A DNA stretch of 64,000 bases from Lathyrus oleraceus (taxonomy: Eukaryota > Streptophyta > Magnoliopsida > Fabales > Fabaceae): the NCBI RefSeq assembly GCF_024323335.1, contig NC_066579.1, positions 54,084,771 through 54,148,770 of the forward strand, written 5' to 3'. Below the pieces are notes generated by a model. It saw only the letters and a program-made list of their open reading frames with translations. It made no database searches and was not told the origin of the DNA. A program made the translations under genes and the position numbers. Of the stretch, positions 47,870 through 61,117 are shown in pieces. Within the stretch, counting starts at the first letter, position 1. The number at the start of each line of letters is the position of its first letter.

Positions 47870-49088
47870 TGATGAATGACTTTTTAAATTGATTAGAAGA
47901 GACCTCTCTTTGTTTTAATCGATTTGACCAAAAGTTCAATCAATTAACAGTGAGTTAGTTTTCTCATTTAATTAGAACACTTCTTAATCAAATAAATATT
48001 AATAAAATATTATTTTATATATCATTTCATAATAATAAGGTAGTTCATCCATTAATTTTAGTGTACCCAGTACATATTTGATCAACTAACTTATTTGTTA
48101 TCAATCATCTGTTTATTTATAATCTATCAATTATAAATTCATCTAGTATAAATTAACTTATTAGTGGCACATGACAATTTTGGTCTGGGTAATCCTTAAA
48201 AGAATGTGGTGTAATTTAAAATACTTAAGAGTTTATTATATTCTCTGCAAACAGATTAAATAATAATATTGATTTTCAAAATTTATCTTATTCATAAGTT
48301 ATTTCTTTTATTTTAAATTTAAATAGTTTTGATCCCTCTTTCATTTTCTTTTAAATCGATGAGATATGTATCTTTTAAATTATATTTTTATCTATAAAAT
48401 TTCACAATAAATTTATATACGAATGTTTATCATGTTTCACACAAAAATATATTATTAAAAATAAAAATATTATTCATGCAAAAATGCAAAAGAAGATTAA
48501 AACTATTTAAATTTAAATAAAAAGATCAATTTCATAAATTATATAAAGTAGAAGAACTAAAATTATAATTAAACCTAAAAGAAATAGTATTTTAAATATA
48601 TTAAATTAATAATATATATGAATTATATATCTATCAAATATATTAGTTATTCAATTTATTAAAAAAAAATCTTTATAATAAAAAGTAGAGTAAATAATAT
48701 TTTCTTCAAAATAAAATATAAACAAAAGTCACAATTGAAAAATTGATAAAATAATATATGTATGGCACGTCTTTTAACTGAAATTTTAATATTAATTCGT
48801 TATATTAAAGAAGTTTAATATCTTCTATTAAATTTTACTTTTGTTGGTATTTCAGATCATAATGACAGTGTTATTGCTTATTAGTTGATTTGGTAAAAAT
48901 ATAATTATTTAAAAATATTTTATTTAAAAACATAATTAATATAATTTTAAAAAAGAAACAGTGAATTTTTTAAAGTGTGTTTACTTTTACTATGAGACAA
49001 ATTCATTTTATAAAAATATTTTTGTCTAATGTGATAACTTGATTATAAAGTTATTTTTTACCAAACATAGTATATTTATGTAATATAT

Positions 49089-49133
<45 letters not shown>

Positions 49134-49144
49134 TATATATAATA

Positions 49145-49178
<34 letters not shown>

Positions 49179-49935
49179 TTCATGAATGATTTTTTTTTTT
49201 ATTTTTAAACAAAATAAAATAAAATTCATACGCGTGCTTTTGGGAGGCTCTATCAACTAGTAACTGTTAGAATAAAAAAGAAATCATAATTTCTATCTTA
49301 AATTGATTATTGATTTGAAACTTTGAAGAATTTTACGAATCCGTCAGAGGAATCATCAATACTGCATTGCTACTTTACATTGCATGCCTGCACGATGTAG
49401 ACTGCTCATGGAAATGACTGAATCTTGGGGGGATATGTGTCAAAATCAATCTAGAATTCATTATTTTATCAATATATTTTAAAAAGTAAACATGTAAATA
49501 GTTTCTAAAAAAAAATTGAATGTCCTAATTGGTCTTTTAGAAGGAAAAAGTCTTCAAATTATCATTAACAATAATAAATGAGGGACAAGTCTCATCATGT
49601 TAGACGCCAGTTTAATTTTTGAGATTATTTTTATGCATCAGTATGCAATGTTTAATAATGTTGCTTTTTAAAATTAATTTTAAAAAATATTTATGATTAT
49701 TTATATAGTGATTTGGTTGAAGGTATATAAAAAAAATTAAAGAAATTTATTTTTTATGAGTGGAAGTATACCAAACTTTTTTATATAAGAAATTCTATGA
49801 AGAAATTCAGTTTTATAATATAATATTTTTAACTTATTAATTTATAAATATCAATAAATGTTATCATCAGAAATTTAAACACTGAATTGAAAGATCACAC
49901 TCATTTAACTAACAGTTTTATCATGTAATTAATTT
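47870..49935. other. AT-rich noncoding DNA with a TA microsatellite
   Basis: (TA)n with breaks at about 49082-49180. No coding or element signal recognised otherwise. Confidence 0.5.
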
Positions 49936-50105
49936 GATAGGTTGGTAGATGAACTCTATTTTGTGACCAAGTTTAGTCGATGAGTTGAAAAACAGTATAG
50001 TTTTAATCTTCAAATTCTAAAATCTAACTTATTTACATTTATTCATAAAAAAATTTCATTTTTTGCATTATAAAAATTCAAATTATAAGATAGTGATAAA
50101 CAAAA

Positions 50106-50172
<67 letters not shown>

Positions 50173-50265
50173 ACATATTTGACGATTTAAGCTTATATTA
50201 CTTTGATAGCTGCTTTGCTATTATTTAGGGTGAGACTTTTATGGCACTTACACTGTATATTAGTG
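49936..50265. repeat. Duplicated block, left copy
   Basis: Closely matches 54841-55305 in order: gataggtt...tttagtcgatga...taacttatttacatttattc, then TTA repeats, then the first ~100 bp of a copia LTR (50167-50265, aaacatatttgacg...cacttacact). It includes a (TTA)n microsatellite at 50107-50166. The match stops at tattagtg (50265), where Sirevirus LTR sequence begins. Confidence 0.8.
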
Positions 50266-51495
50266 AATGGGTGAAAAACACAAGAAATTAGAGGTTTGAA
50301 TTGAGTTTTAAAAATAAAAGTATTTTTACCAACTCAAAAACACCACACAAATGTTAAGAATAAAGAGATAAAAACATAATTATTTTTATCTTGATTCGCT
50401 TGAAACTCAAAGCTACTACAATTTATCTGTCAAAGTGATTTCGTCTTATACACAAAGACCTAATCCATTATAATCAACTGATTACAAAAGTCACAAAGAA
50501 TAACATTCTTTGTCTTCTTAAGGATCCGACTATACCCTAGTCTCCTTAAAGAATCACAAACAACAAGTTTGAATAAAGATTTTGTGTTAACAAGTTGCTT
50601 CTACACAAGCAGGTTTTACACAAATAAAATACAAACACTTAAAAGAAAAATGTGCACAAAGTTTAGAGCTTTTTCACGTTGAAAACAGTCTTGTAAAATT
50701 GTTGCAATAGTCTTTTCTTCAAGTCACCAGGTCCTCTTTATATAACATGAAAAAGGAATCTTTGGAGGGCAAATCCGGAATAATCAAAATGTAGATGTCC
50801 ACTAATGGAATAGTGATAGGTGTGAATAGTACTGTCATTCCCCCACGATATCAGGTAGTGGGGAATATTTGATTTGTACCATGTACTATTTGATCACATA
50901 TCCATTTTGATATTATCTTTAAATTCATTGGCTTCTGAGGAGAAATGATGAAGCATGAAACGAAGAAACAAACAGTTGGATTCAGAAACTTCGGAATCTT
51001 CAGTTAGAACCTTGATAGCGTCGGCAGTCTGACTTGAGATCTTCACAATCTTCATAATCTTCATACTCTTCAGTCAGAACCTTGATAACCTCAACGTTTG
51101 GCTTGAGATATTCAGAATCTTCAGCTAAGTAATAAAACTTCAGAAGCTTGATGATCAAAGTCACATCCAGAAGCAGAAGCATAGAGAACATTGCAGTAGC
51201 AACATAACGTCTTTTCGGAACTTCTTAGGAGTGAATAAGCACAGAAGCAGAAAGAACATTGCAGCAACAACTTGATATCTTTCAGAATTTCTCATTAGTG
51301 ATTAGCACAGAAGCGGAATTCAGAACAAATGTTCAGAAACTGATCACGTTGCACGTCATATATTCATAATCAGAACTGGCTGTTAAAGCTACACAATAAT
51401 AAACCATTAGCGTACCAAAATTATTCTCACACAAATACAACATTGGTATCATCAAAACTTAAGGTATAAATGCATAACCAAATCTTGTTCTAACA
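50266..51495 (-). repeat. 3' LTR of the Sirevirus-like element (left end approximate)
   Basis: On the minus strand it starts TGTTAGAACAAG directly after AAAAAAGGGGGAGAT. About 1.23 kb. The end near 50266 is set by the edge of the duplicated block, not by a clear CA terminus. Confidence 0.6.
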
Positions 51496-51510
51496 ATCTC
51501 CCCCTTTTTT
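51496..51510 (-). promoter_or_regulatory. Polypurine tract of the Sirevirus-like element
   Basis: AAAAAAGGGGGAGAT on the minus strand. A second similar tract (AAAGGGGGAGAAAT) lies upstream at about 52208-52221, as is usual for Sireviruses, which carry repeated tracts. Confidence 0.75.
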
Positions 51511-52400
51511 ATGATGACAAAAACATATATTTTGATGAAGAGTTTTGTATAGGGTAATCATAGAAAGATACATCTTCCAGAAGCATAAAGCTCCCACTGA
51601 GATCTATAATCCTAAAAAGATAAAATCATAATGAAAGAGCACTTTCCTGATTAACGTTTTTGAAGTACCAAAATGATCTTCCATCTGAATCTGGTTTGTC
51701 TTCAGAAGTTGCTTGAACTTATCCAGAATACTGGTTGTAAAAATCAACATTCTAATGAACTTTACTTTAGAAGCTTGGTTGAACTCTTTTGAAAAATCTT
51801 TAGAGCTTGGTTCTCTTTGAAAGAGCTTTCAGAGCCTGGTTACGAATTCTTCTTAAAGAGCTTCAGAGCCTTGTTATAAACCTTAGGACCTGGTTGAATC
51901 AATTCTGATTAACATGGAATTCACAATTTCTCAGAACTTGATGCCTGGTTATGATTCCTAGTTGAAATCTTTCTCAAACAACATTGTTAAAGCTTCAGAC
52001 TCGGAGAGTAGACCATTTCTTCAGATACTGGTAACTTAAGTTCTGATCTGAAAAAAATTCAAGAGCTTCTGATGTTTTTGACTTTTCCCTGAAAGAAAAT
52101 TAACAAACTATTCTTCGAAGTAGTTGTTATCAGAGATATTAAAAAAAATGTTTGGGGTTCTGATTCACAAATATAGGTACATCAAAATCAATTACGTTTC
52201 TCTCCATAAATACATTTCTCCCCCTTTATCATCAATAAAAAAGACATAGACACAAGTAATGTAAAGAGACAAACATGATTTTATTGAATTGTGCCAGAAG
52301 GGAGAAATAGTACAATCATGTTAAAAAAACAGAAACACAAAACAACTTAAACAAAATAAAAATACAAAAGTGCAAAACTATTTTGAAAAAACTAAGGGTT

Positions 52401-52667
52401 TTATAGCGGAGGAGGCGGCGGAACAACTGGGTAGTCATCAGGTAGATTGAAGGGATCCACCAAAGGATCAATGTTATCCTTGAGGTAACTTTCCATGTAG
52501 TACGCCAGGACTTCTGGAGGATCAATCTTGGTAAAGTTAGGATAGTTTTCCGATGGGATTCTACTACCACAACTTTCTTCCTTGGAGGTAGGAGTGTTCT
52601 TATCGACGAATGACCTAGGAGGAGATTGAGGTTGGGCTTGTTGTTGTTATTGTTTTTGATTAGCCAT
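52401..52667 (-). pseudogene. Small post-pol ORF, one early stop
   Basis: From ATG at 52667 (MANQKQ) a frame of 88 codons runs to TAA at 52403-52401, with one TAA at codon 7 in a CAA-rich stretch, so a single base change explains the break. After it the frame reads QPQSPPRSFVDKNTP, SRIPSENYPNFTKIDPPEV, YYMESYLKDNIDPLVDPFN and a proline-rich end. The composition is protein-like (acidic, P-rich) and unlike the surrounding AT-rich DNA. A tatataaa motif lies about 100 bp upstream (52776-52790, minus). It may be an accessory gene of the element or a captured host gene fragment. I do not recognise a family. Confidence 0.45.
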
Positions 52668-53197
52668 TGAAGAATGTTGAAGATGAAGAAGAACAGTTGC
52701 AGAGACGATGTTTGAAGGTTTAAAAGATTGAAAGTGTGAGTAATTGTGAGCGTAGTGTGAAAATGTGAGTGAATTGGGTGTATATAAAAAAATTGCAATG
52801 ATAAAAGGCTAACAAATACGCAGACATAGGGGGAAGCGTAAGAAAATTTAACATAATTCCAAGAAATATGAAACCCAATGTGTCACGCCAACATCATGCA
52901 TGCTTAGAAAGTGGGACAGCCGTCACCACTAAAAACCACATGATATAAATACTAAATGATAATCATTTAATGCAACAATTGTTCAAAATCAAGAAGACAA
53001 ATCGATAAGATTGCTTCTAATCAGAATCTTTATGATTCATGAAACCTCCTCACTTCAAAAAGCTCATGTCTCAGAATCAACAAATAAATTCTCAGAACCT
53101 AATCAAGAGTTTTGGAAGCTTAACATTCTAAAATTCATCTTTTCATTTTGGATAAGAGTCCATAAATAAGTTTTTCAGAATGAAAACGAATCTACCT

Positions 53198-54830
53198 TCA
53201 GCAATGGGTTTTGTATATATCAGCCCATTGATGGTTTGTATCAACAAATTTTATGTGAAAAATACCCTTCTGAACATAGTCACGTAAAAAGTGATGTTTA
53301 ATTTCAATATGTTTAGCCCTAAAATGCAAGATAAGATTATTGGATAAACAAATAGCAGAAGTATTATCACAGAGAACAAGAATGTTACTCTCAAATATCG
53401 GATAATCTTCCACCTGACTCTTCATCCAGAGTATCTGAATGTTGTATCCAAAAGTTGCGATATACTCAGCTTCGGCTGTTGAAATAACACTAGTTGATTG
53501 TCTTTTTCTATACCACGAGATCAGATTGTCTCCTAGAAATTGACAACTTCCAGAAGCACTTTTCCTTTCTATCCTGTCTCCAACATAGTCAGCGTCACAA
53601 TAACCTACTAATTTGAAGTCAATTAATTTTATATAAAACAAGCCAAGGTTAGTAGTACCTTTTAGATACCTAAAGATTCTCTTAACAGCAGTTAAATGAG
53701 TCTCCCTAAGATCTGATTGGAAGCAAGAACACAAACAGACACTGAATAAAATATCAGGTCTAAAAACGGTTAGATAAAGGAGAGAGCCTATCATACCTAT
53801 GAAAAGCTTTTGACTTATCTTACTGCTTATCTCTTCCTTCTCCAGAATGCATGTAGGATGCATTGGAGTTTTTGTCCACTTGCATTATGACAAGTTAAAT
53901 TTATTTAGAAGTTCCCTTGTATACTGCTTTGGTGAATGTACGTTCCTTCTGAACATTGATCAATCTGAATTCTGAGAAAGAACTCGAGTCCTCCCATCAG
54001 ACTCATTTCAAATTCTGCCTACATTGACTTAGCAAAATCCTTGCACAGCGAAGCACCAGCAGAACCAAAAATAATATCATCAACATAAATTTGCACAACC
54101 AGAATATCATTTTTAAAGTTTTTTCAAAAGAGATTTGTGTCCACTTTCCCTCTGGTAAAATCATTTTCCAAAAGGAAGTTACTTAGTCTATCATACCAAG
54201 CTCTGGGAGCTTGTTTCAGATCATATAACGGATTTTTCAGTTTGAAAACAAAATCAGGGTTTTGAGAACTTTCAAAATTAGGGGGTTGATGCACATACAC
54301 TTCTTCAGAAATGTATCCATTTAAGAATGCACTCTTAACATCCATATGATAAAGAATGATGTTATGATTTACTGCAAACGAAATTAAAAGCCAAATAGAC
54401 TCTAACCTGGAAACTGGAGCAAAGGTTTATGTATAGTCCACACCTTCTTGCTGACTATAACCTTGTGCTACCAATCGAGCCTTGTTTCTGACGACTCTGC
54501 CTTTCTCATTGAGCTTGTTTCTGAAAACCCATATGGTTCCAATGACATGGAAACCCTTTGGTTTCTGAACAAGATCCCAAACTTCATTTTTGGTGAATTG
54601 ATTCAGTTCCTCTTACATAGCCATAATTCATTCATTATCTAGAAGAGCTTCATCAATAGATGTGGGCTCTATCAGAGATAGCAAACCCAAAAGAGTTTCT
54701 TCAGAAGGTTTGAATGAAGATCGAGTTCTGACTGGCACATCTTTGTCTCCCATAAGCAATTCTTCAGAATATGAAGTTCTTGGTCTACTCTTCTGATGAT
54801 TTGGACCAGCTACAACTTCTAGTTAAGTCG
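53198..54830 (-). pseudogene. Sirevirus-like RT and RNase H, several stops
   Basis: Minus strand: an RT start with NEVWDLVQKPKGFHVIGTIWVF and VRNKARLVAQGYSQQEGVDYT (54590-54430), MDVKSAFLNGYISEEVYVHQPPNFE (54345-54270), NPLYDLKQAPRAWYDRL (54240-54190), the YVDD box (QIYVDDIIFGSA, 54098-54060), then RNase H with YCDADYVGD, GSCQFLGDNLISWYRKRQS, STAEAEYIA and the C-terminal AKHIEIKHHFLRDYV (53665-53270). About five stops or shifts. The open RNase H part (53863-53198) is the best-preserved block. Confidence 0.85.
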
Positions 54831-54840
54831 TTTCTTTTGT

Positions 54841-55018
54841 GATAGGTTGACAGATGAACTCTCTTTTATGACTAAGTTTAGTCGATGACTTGAAAAACAA
54901 TTTAGTTTTAATCTTCAAATTCTGAAATCTAACTTATTTACATTTATTCATAAAAATACTTCATTTTTTACATTATAAAAATTTCAAATTATAAGATATT
55001 GATGAAGAGAATATTATT
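54841..55018. repeat. Duplicated block, right copy
   Basis: Matches 49936-50110 with few differences and is followed, after a small insertion, by the same copia LTR start as the left copy. Confidence 0.8.
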
Positions 55019-55200
55019 ATTAGGCTTAAATAATCTTTTGTTCTCTATAAATTAGCGAATTTTTTATTTTGATTTGAGTCTCTATATCTCACTTTTGTGT
55101 TGGTTTTAGTTCCTAAAAATAAAATCCGCAGGAAAATCCGAAAGAAAATCCGCAGAAAATCTACAGATTCGCTAACTTACATGAACCAACCGACTATTTT
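55019..55200. mobile_element. Small MITE inside a TTA tract
   Basis: About 180 bp absent from the left copy of the duplicated block. The ends aggcttaaataatc and (inverted) aggttaaaatagtc form an imperfect inverted repeat. TTA repeats flank both sides, so the target duplication cannot be fixed. Confidence 0.5.
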
Positions 55201-55214
55201 AACCTTATTATTAT

Positions 55215-55438
55215 TATTAAACATATTTGACGTTCTAAGTTTATATACTTTGCTATTCTTTATGGTGAGTCTTTTATGGCACTTACACTACATATTAGTG
55301 TGTATATATATTTCCTCTTTGGTATGATATACAGTCAAGTTGAAGACTTATGGTAATCGACTTCATATTCATTGTATTTTTCTCTTTTTTTCATTCTATT
55401 TTTCTCTTTTTTATACGTCCAACGTATAATTGTTAACA
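55215..55438 (+). repeat. 5' LTR of the plus-strand copia element
   Basis: Starts TATTAAACATATTTGACG (TG mutated to TA compared with the 3' LTR) and ends TGTTAACA. The next bases, tgatatcaatga, are a decayed TGGTATCA-type primer-binding site. Confidence 0.75.
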
Positions 55439-55693
55439 TGATATCAATGAAATACTTCTTTGACGCTTCCCGCTTTTCCAATTATTATTGTTTTTTATTT
55501 CATATCTCTTTCTCAAGATCCCTTATCTCTCTCTAACACATACACACACACACTTGTGGTGCATCTTTATTTCTCATTCAGTTTTTAAGCCAAACTTTAT
55601 CCTTATCTCCACCATCTTTTCCATGTTTCATAATCTCCCAGATAGTCTCAGATTCTTTCTCTTTTCACTGATCATAAATCCTATTTTTTCTCC

Positions 55694-55698
<5 letters not shown>

Positions 55699-55746
<48 letters not shown>
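55699..55746. repeat. (CT)n microsatellite in the copia leader
   Basis: About 24 CT units, upstream of the gag ATG at 55824. Confidence 0.95.
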
Positions 55747-55750
<4 letters not shown>

Positions 55751-55823
55751 CATCTTCTTCCTTCTTTCTCTCATTTTTCTTTGTTTGTTTTATTCTTTTT
55801 CTGCTCATTTCTTCTATTCATCA

Positions 55824-56871
55824 ATGGCAAACTCTGAACCCACAAATGAAACTCTCAACAACACACATCCACAATCGCCGCAAAAAACCCTAAATTGAAA
55901 TTCCCACACCACCACTATTCATCATTAAACCACAAAAAGTTATCAAATTGACATGATGATCCTTACTATATGCAACCCATTAATAATCTCGGAATCACTA
56001 TTGTTTCTCCTCATCTCAACAATCTCAATTATCATTCTTGGAGTAGATCAATGGTTGTTACTTTCTGTTCCAAGAACAGGTGCAACATGATGTCTATGGC
56101 ATGGGTAACTAATTTCATTTATACTGAGAGCTCTCAAAGAATTCTTTGGATGGATACAACCCACAAAATCTGGGCTCAGCTACGAGATCAATACCATCAG
56201 GGCGATATGTTATGTGTTTCTGATATCCAATAATAATTGGCCAACCTTAACATGGAGATCTCACTATCACACAATTCTTTACCAACCTGAAAAAATTATG
56301 GCAATAATTGGACAAATTTAGACCCATTCCCACCTATTGCACTATCAAATGTGCTTGCAACCTCATTCCCACCATTAAGACCTATCGTGAAACCGATTAC
56401 ATGTTACAAATTCTAAACCCCATTCCTCTCATAAATAAAATTTTCTCTATGCTAATACAACAGGAAATACACTTCAATACCCCTACTGAAGAAGACAAAC
56501 TCTCAAACTGATCATTCACAGAAAGCTAATTCATATGGTTGTGGTAGAGGTTTAAAAATGTGCACGTACATTCTGCAACAAACATGGACACACAATGGAT
56601 GTTTGTTTCAAGACGCATGGTTTGCCACCTCATCTCAAGAAATCCATAATCAACAACTCAGCTTCTTTCCTTGATACTCTGACCAATTCAACAGAAGTAG
56701 CTCATCTATAAAATGCTTCCAACACTAGTCATTCACCTTTCACACCTGATCAACATAAATCCCTTCTTCCTCTCCTTCATCGGTCCTCTCCCACATCGTC
56801 TGCTCAAGTCTATCAATTTCACAATGTGATGAACAATACATCAGGTATTCCTCAATCCCCTTTAACTTTAG

Positions 56872-56907
<36 letters not shown>

Positions 56908-59900
56908 GGATCTTAGATACCGGGGCCATAGATCTTGTGTTCCACCATTGATCCTTATTTCAAACTCTTCTCACCATCAATACCATAACCATTAAATACG
57001 AAATAGCCACACGATTACCATAAACCAATGTGGCACCATCTATTTCACTAAACACGTTTACCTTATTGATGTTTTGTATATCCCTGATTTTTCACGAATA
57101 TTATCTATATCCCTAGACTTACTGTTCTCTGAATTGCTCTGTTAATTTTACTTTTCATCATTGCACCATATAAGGGAATCATACCCTGAAGACAATTGGT
57201 TCAACTGACCTTCACCAAGGTCTCTACTTCTTTCGTCTTCCCCACTATAATAAGGCCCATGTGCTAATAGTATTAGGTCTATCAATAACTGTAATTTGTG
57301 GCATAATCGTCTTAGGCATCCCTACCATGACATAACAGCTCAGATCAATAAGTTTTTTGCATTGAATGGTTTTAATAAACATAACATTCCTTGTGATTCT
57401 TGTTTTTATGCCAAACAAATATGACTTCCCTTTCCCCATAGTTTTTCTCATTCTCATGCATGCTTTGACATTACTCACATGGATATATAAGGGCCTTATT
57501 CCACTCCTCCTATGTTTGGACACCGTTATTTCTTAACTGTTGTAGATGATGATAATAGGTTTTATTGGATTTATTTAATGAAATTTAAGTTTAAAACTAT
57601 AAACCTTGTTAAATCTTTTGTATCTTTAGTTCAAACTTAATTTCAAACTACCATCACAAAATAAGAACTGATGATGGCACTGGATTTTTACTAAAAGATT
57701 TCTACATGAATTAGGGCATCATTCATCAGACTTTTTGTATTGATACCCCTCAACAGAATGGAGTGGTTGAGCGCAAGCGTCAACACCTCCTTTGGGTTTC
57801 CAAATCCCTTCTTTTTCAAGCTAAGCTTCGGGAAAAAATTGGCCCATGCCCTTTCTCATGATGTCTATCTCATTAGTCATCTCCTTTCAAAAAATTTAAA
57901 ACATCAAACTCCATTTTCCATTCTACATAATAATATCCCTCATTACAATGATTTAATAGTTTTTGGATATTTCGTTTATGTTGTTAGTTCTAAGAATAAT
58001 AGAACGAAATTTGAAGTGTATTTTCATAAGCCATAAACATGGCACCAAGGGTGATATTCTCTTTGATTTACATAGCAAGCAAATATTCCTTTATAGAGAT
58101 GCTATTTTTTAGAATATCTTTCCTTACATCGGCACCACAAACACCACTACTAACCTTCTTAAATCCCTTCCTCATCCATATTATCTTTAGGATGACAGAT
58201 ATTACCTTCCAACCCATAATCACCCAACAACCCCACCCCCACCAACGCATCCCTTCTAGACCAAAATTCCACGACACCTCATACTAAATTTACCCAAAAA
58301 ACAGTTGATACTGATCTTACTCCTATTAATAATCAGATTTCTCCTAAACCTATCTCTACTCCCATGCCTTTATCAAACTCCTCCATCCAAGACAATAATA
58401 CCAATACCATCAGAAAATCCAGCAGGGTTACTATACCTCAAAATTATATGCATGATTACCATTATTCTCTTCTAACATGTATTTCTCCTTTGTCCAATCC
58501 TCACCATGCAAGTACTTCTCTATACCCTATTCATAATTTTGTGTCTTATGATCATTTATCCTCCAATCATAAATGCTTTAATATTAAGTTATCCACTATT
58601 ACTAAGCCTAGATGTTATACTAAGGTCATCAATGACTCAAATTGGCTCCAAGCTATTAAGCTTGAATTACAACCCCTAGTTGACACTAACAGTTAGGATT
58701 TAATTCCCTTACCCCCTAACAAAAGGCCCATTGGATATAAATGGATCTTTAAGATCAAATTTCACACCAATGGGACTATTGAAAGATATAAGGCTCACTT
58801 AGTGGCCAAAGGCTTCACTCAAACCGAAGACCTTGATTATTTAGAAACATTCAACCATGTTGTTAAGATTACCACCATTGGAATCATTTTATCTTTAACT
58901 TCCTCCAATTTTTGGTTTATTCATTAGTTAGACATAAATATCACTTTCCTTCATGGTGACTTAGATGAGGAATTTTACATGAAACTTCCTCCTAGCTTGA
59001 AAGTCAGCAATACTAACATTGTATGTAAATTAAAAAGATCCATTTATAGTTTAAAACAAGCTAGCCATCATTGGAATTCTAAAATTACCAAAACTCTCAT
59101 TAACTTAGGCTATCAACAATCTAAGGCAGATCATTCTCTTTTCATAAAGAATCATACCAATTCTTTTATTGTAATATTGATTTATGTTGATGATCTCCTA
59201 ATTGTAGGTTACAACATTGAAGAAATCAAGCACACCAAACTTGTCTTAAACACCAAATTTAGTATCAAAGACTTAGGCAACATCGAGTATTTTCTGAGCT
59301 TAGAAATTGCTCGTTCCACACAAGGCATTTTCATTTGCCAAAGAAAATACAACCTTGACCTTCTCCAAATTGCAGGGCTTCATGGTGCAAAACCAGCCAA
59401 CACACCCATGGATCCTCATCGTAAAACTAACCTTGAAACGGATCCATATTTCTCTAACCCTACTTCTTTTTGAAGTCCTATTGGTAAGGTTTTATATTTA
59501 ACTCATACTCGATCTGACATCAATTTTTCCGTTTGTAAGCCTAATTAGTTTCCGTCTAATCCAACTGAAGCTCACTTTCAAGCAACAATACAAATGATAC
59601 GCTACATCAAATATGCTTTCGGCCAATGACTTGTTTTCAAAACTGACTCTTCCACCACATTATATGGATTCACCACTCTGACTGAGGATCTTGCAGCGAT
59701 ACACATAAATCTACCACATGATTCTATTTTTACCGAGGCAATTCTCTCATTTGCTGGAAAAGCAAGAGACATGGAGTTGTTTCGCGCTTCTCATCAGAGG
59801 CAGAATATCGTGCATTGACCAATCCTACTTGCGTCAATGGTTGTTTTACATTCTCAACGACTTAGGAATCTCACACTCTCAACTCGTGAGTATATTTTGT

Positions 59901-59990
59901 GACACAGCATGTTGCCGACATTTTCACGAAACCTCCTCACCTTGGTTCCTTTTCTACTCTTTTTCACAAATTGCGCTTACATGACATACA
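55824..59990 (+). pseudogene. Copia gag-pol polyprotein remnant
   Basis: Starts MANSEPTNETLNN and soon hits a stop (55897). Then Gag (GITIVSPHLNNLNYHSWSRSM at 55990, ILWMDTTHKIWAQLRDQYHQGD at 56138), a decayed zinc knuckle (56570), protease (WILDTGA at 56910), integrase with FGYFVYVVSSKNNRTKFE at its end (57960-58010), RT (VCKLKRSIYSLKQASHHWNS at 59020, YVDDLLIVG at 59184, LGNIEYFLSLEIARS at 59270), and decayed RNase H with an FCDTACCRHFH-like tail (to 59990). The longest intact block is RT, 58979-59473. There are at least ten stops or frameshifts. The element is inactive. Confidence 0.85.
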
Positions 59991-60008
59991 ATCAAATTTG
60001 AGGGGAGG

Positions 60009-60176
60009 TGTTAAATGTATTTGACGTTTATTAGTTTTATTCTAAGTTTATATTACTTTGGTAATTTAGTTTTTTTTTTTGCTATTATTTAGGGTGAGTC
60101 TCTATGATAGTTACTCTATATACAAGTGTTTATATATTTCTCCTTTGATAGGATGTACAGTCAAGTTGTAGACTTA
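60009..60176 (+). repeat. 3' LTR of the plus-strand copia element, interrupted
   Basis: Starts TGTTAAATGTATTTGACG after AGGGGAGG and matches the 5' LTR up to caagttgtagactta. The Tourist-like element begins there. Sequence after 61114 may hold the diverged remainder. Confidence 0.75.
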
Positions 60177-61114
<938 letters not shown>

Positions 61115-61117
61115 TTA

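Larger units (their letters stand above)
50266..54834 (-). mobile_element. Sirevirus-like Ty1/copia element, 3' part
   Basis: Minus-strand order: RT and RNase H (54830-53198), a 1.7 kb post-pol region with a small ORF, the polypurine tract (51510-51496), and the 3' LTR (51495 to about 50266). The 5' part (gag, protease, integrase, 5' LTR) is absent. The order and the long A/G tract before a TGTTAGAAC LTR start fit Sireviruses (SIRE1 type). Confidence 0.7.
55215..60176 (+). mobile_element. Ty1/copia element with both LTRs, degenerate
   Basis: 5' LTR 55215-55438, primer site, gag, protease, integrase, RT, RNase H, polypurine tract AGGGGAGG (60001-60008), and 3' LTR from 60009. All domains are present in order, but there are many stops and shifts. 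The 3' LTR is interrupted by a Tourist-like element at 60177. Confidence 0.85.

Noticed and set aside
49026..49256. Minus-strand ORF rich in I and Y
   Set aside because: Translation of a TA microsatellite.
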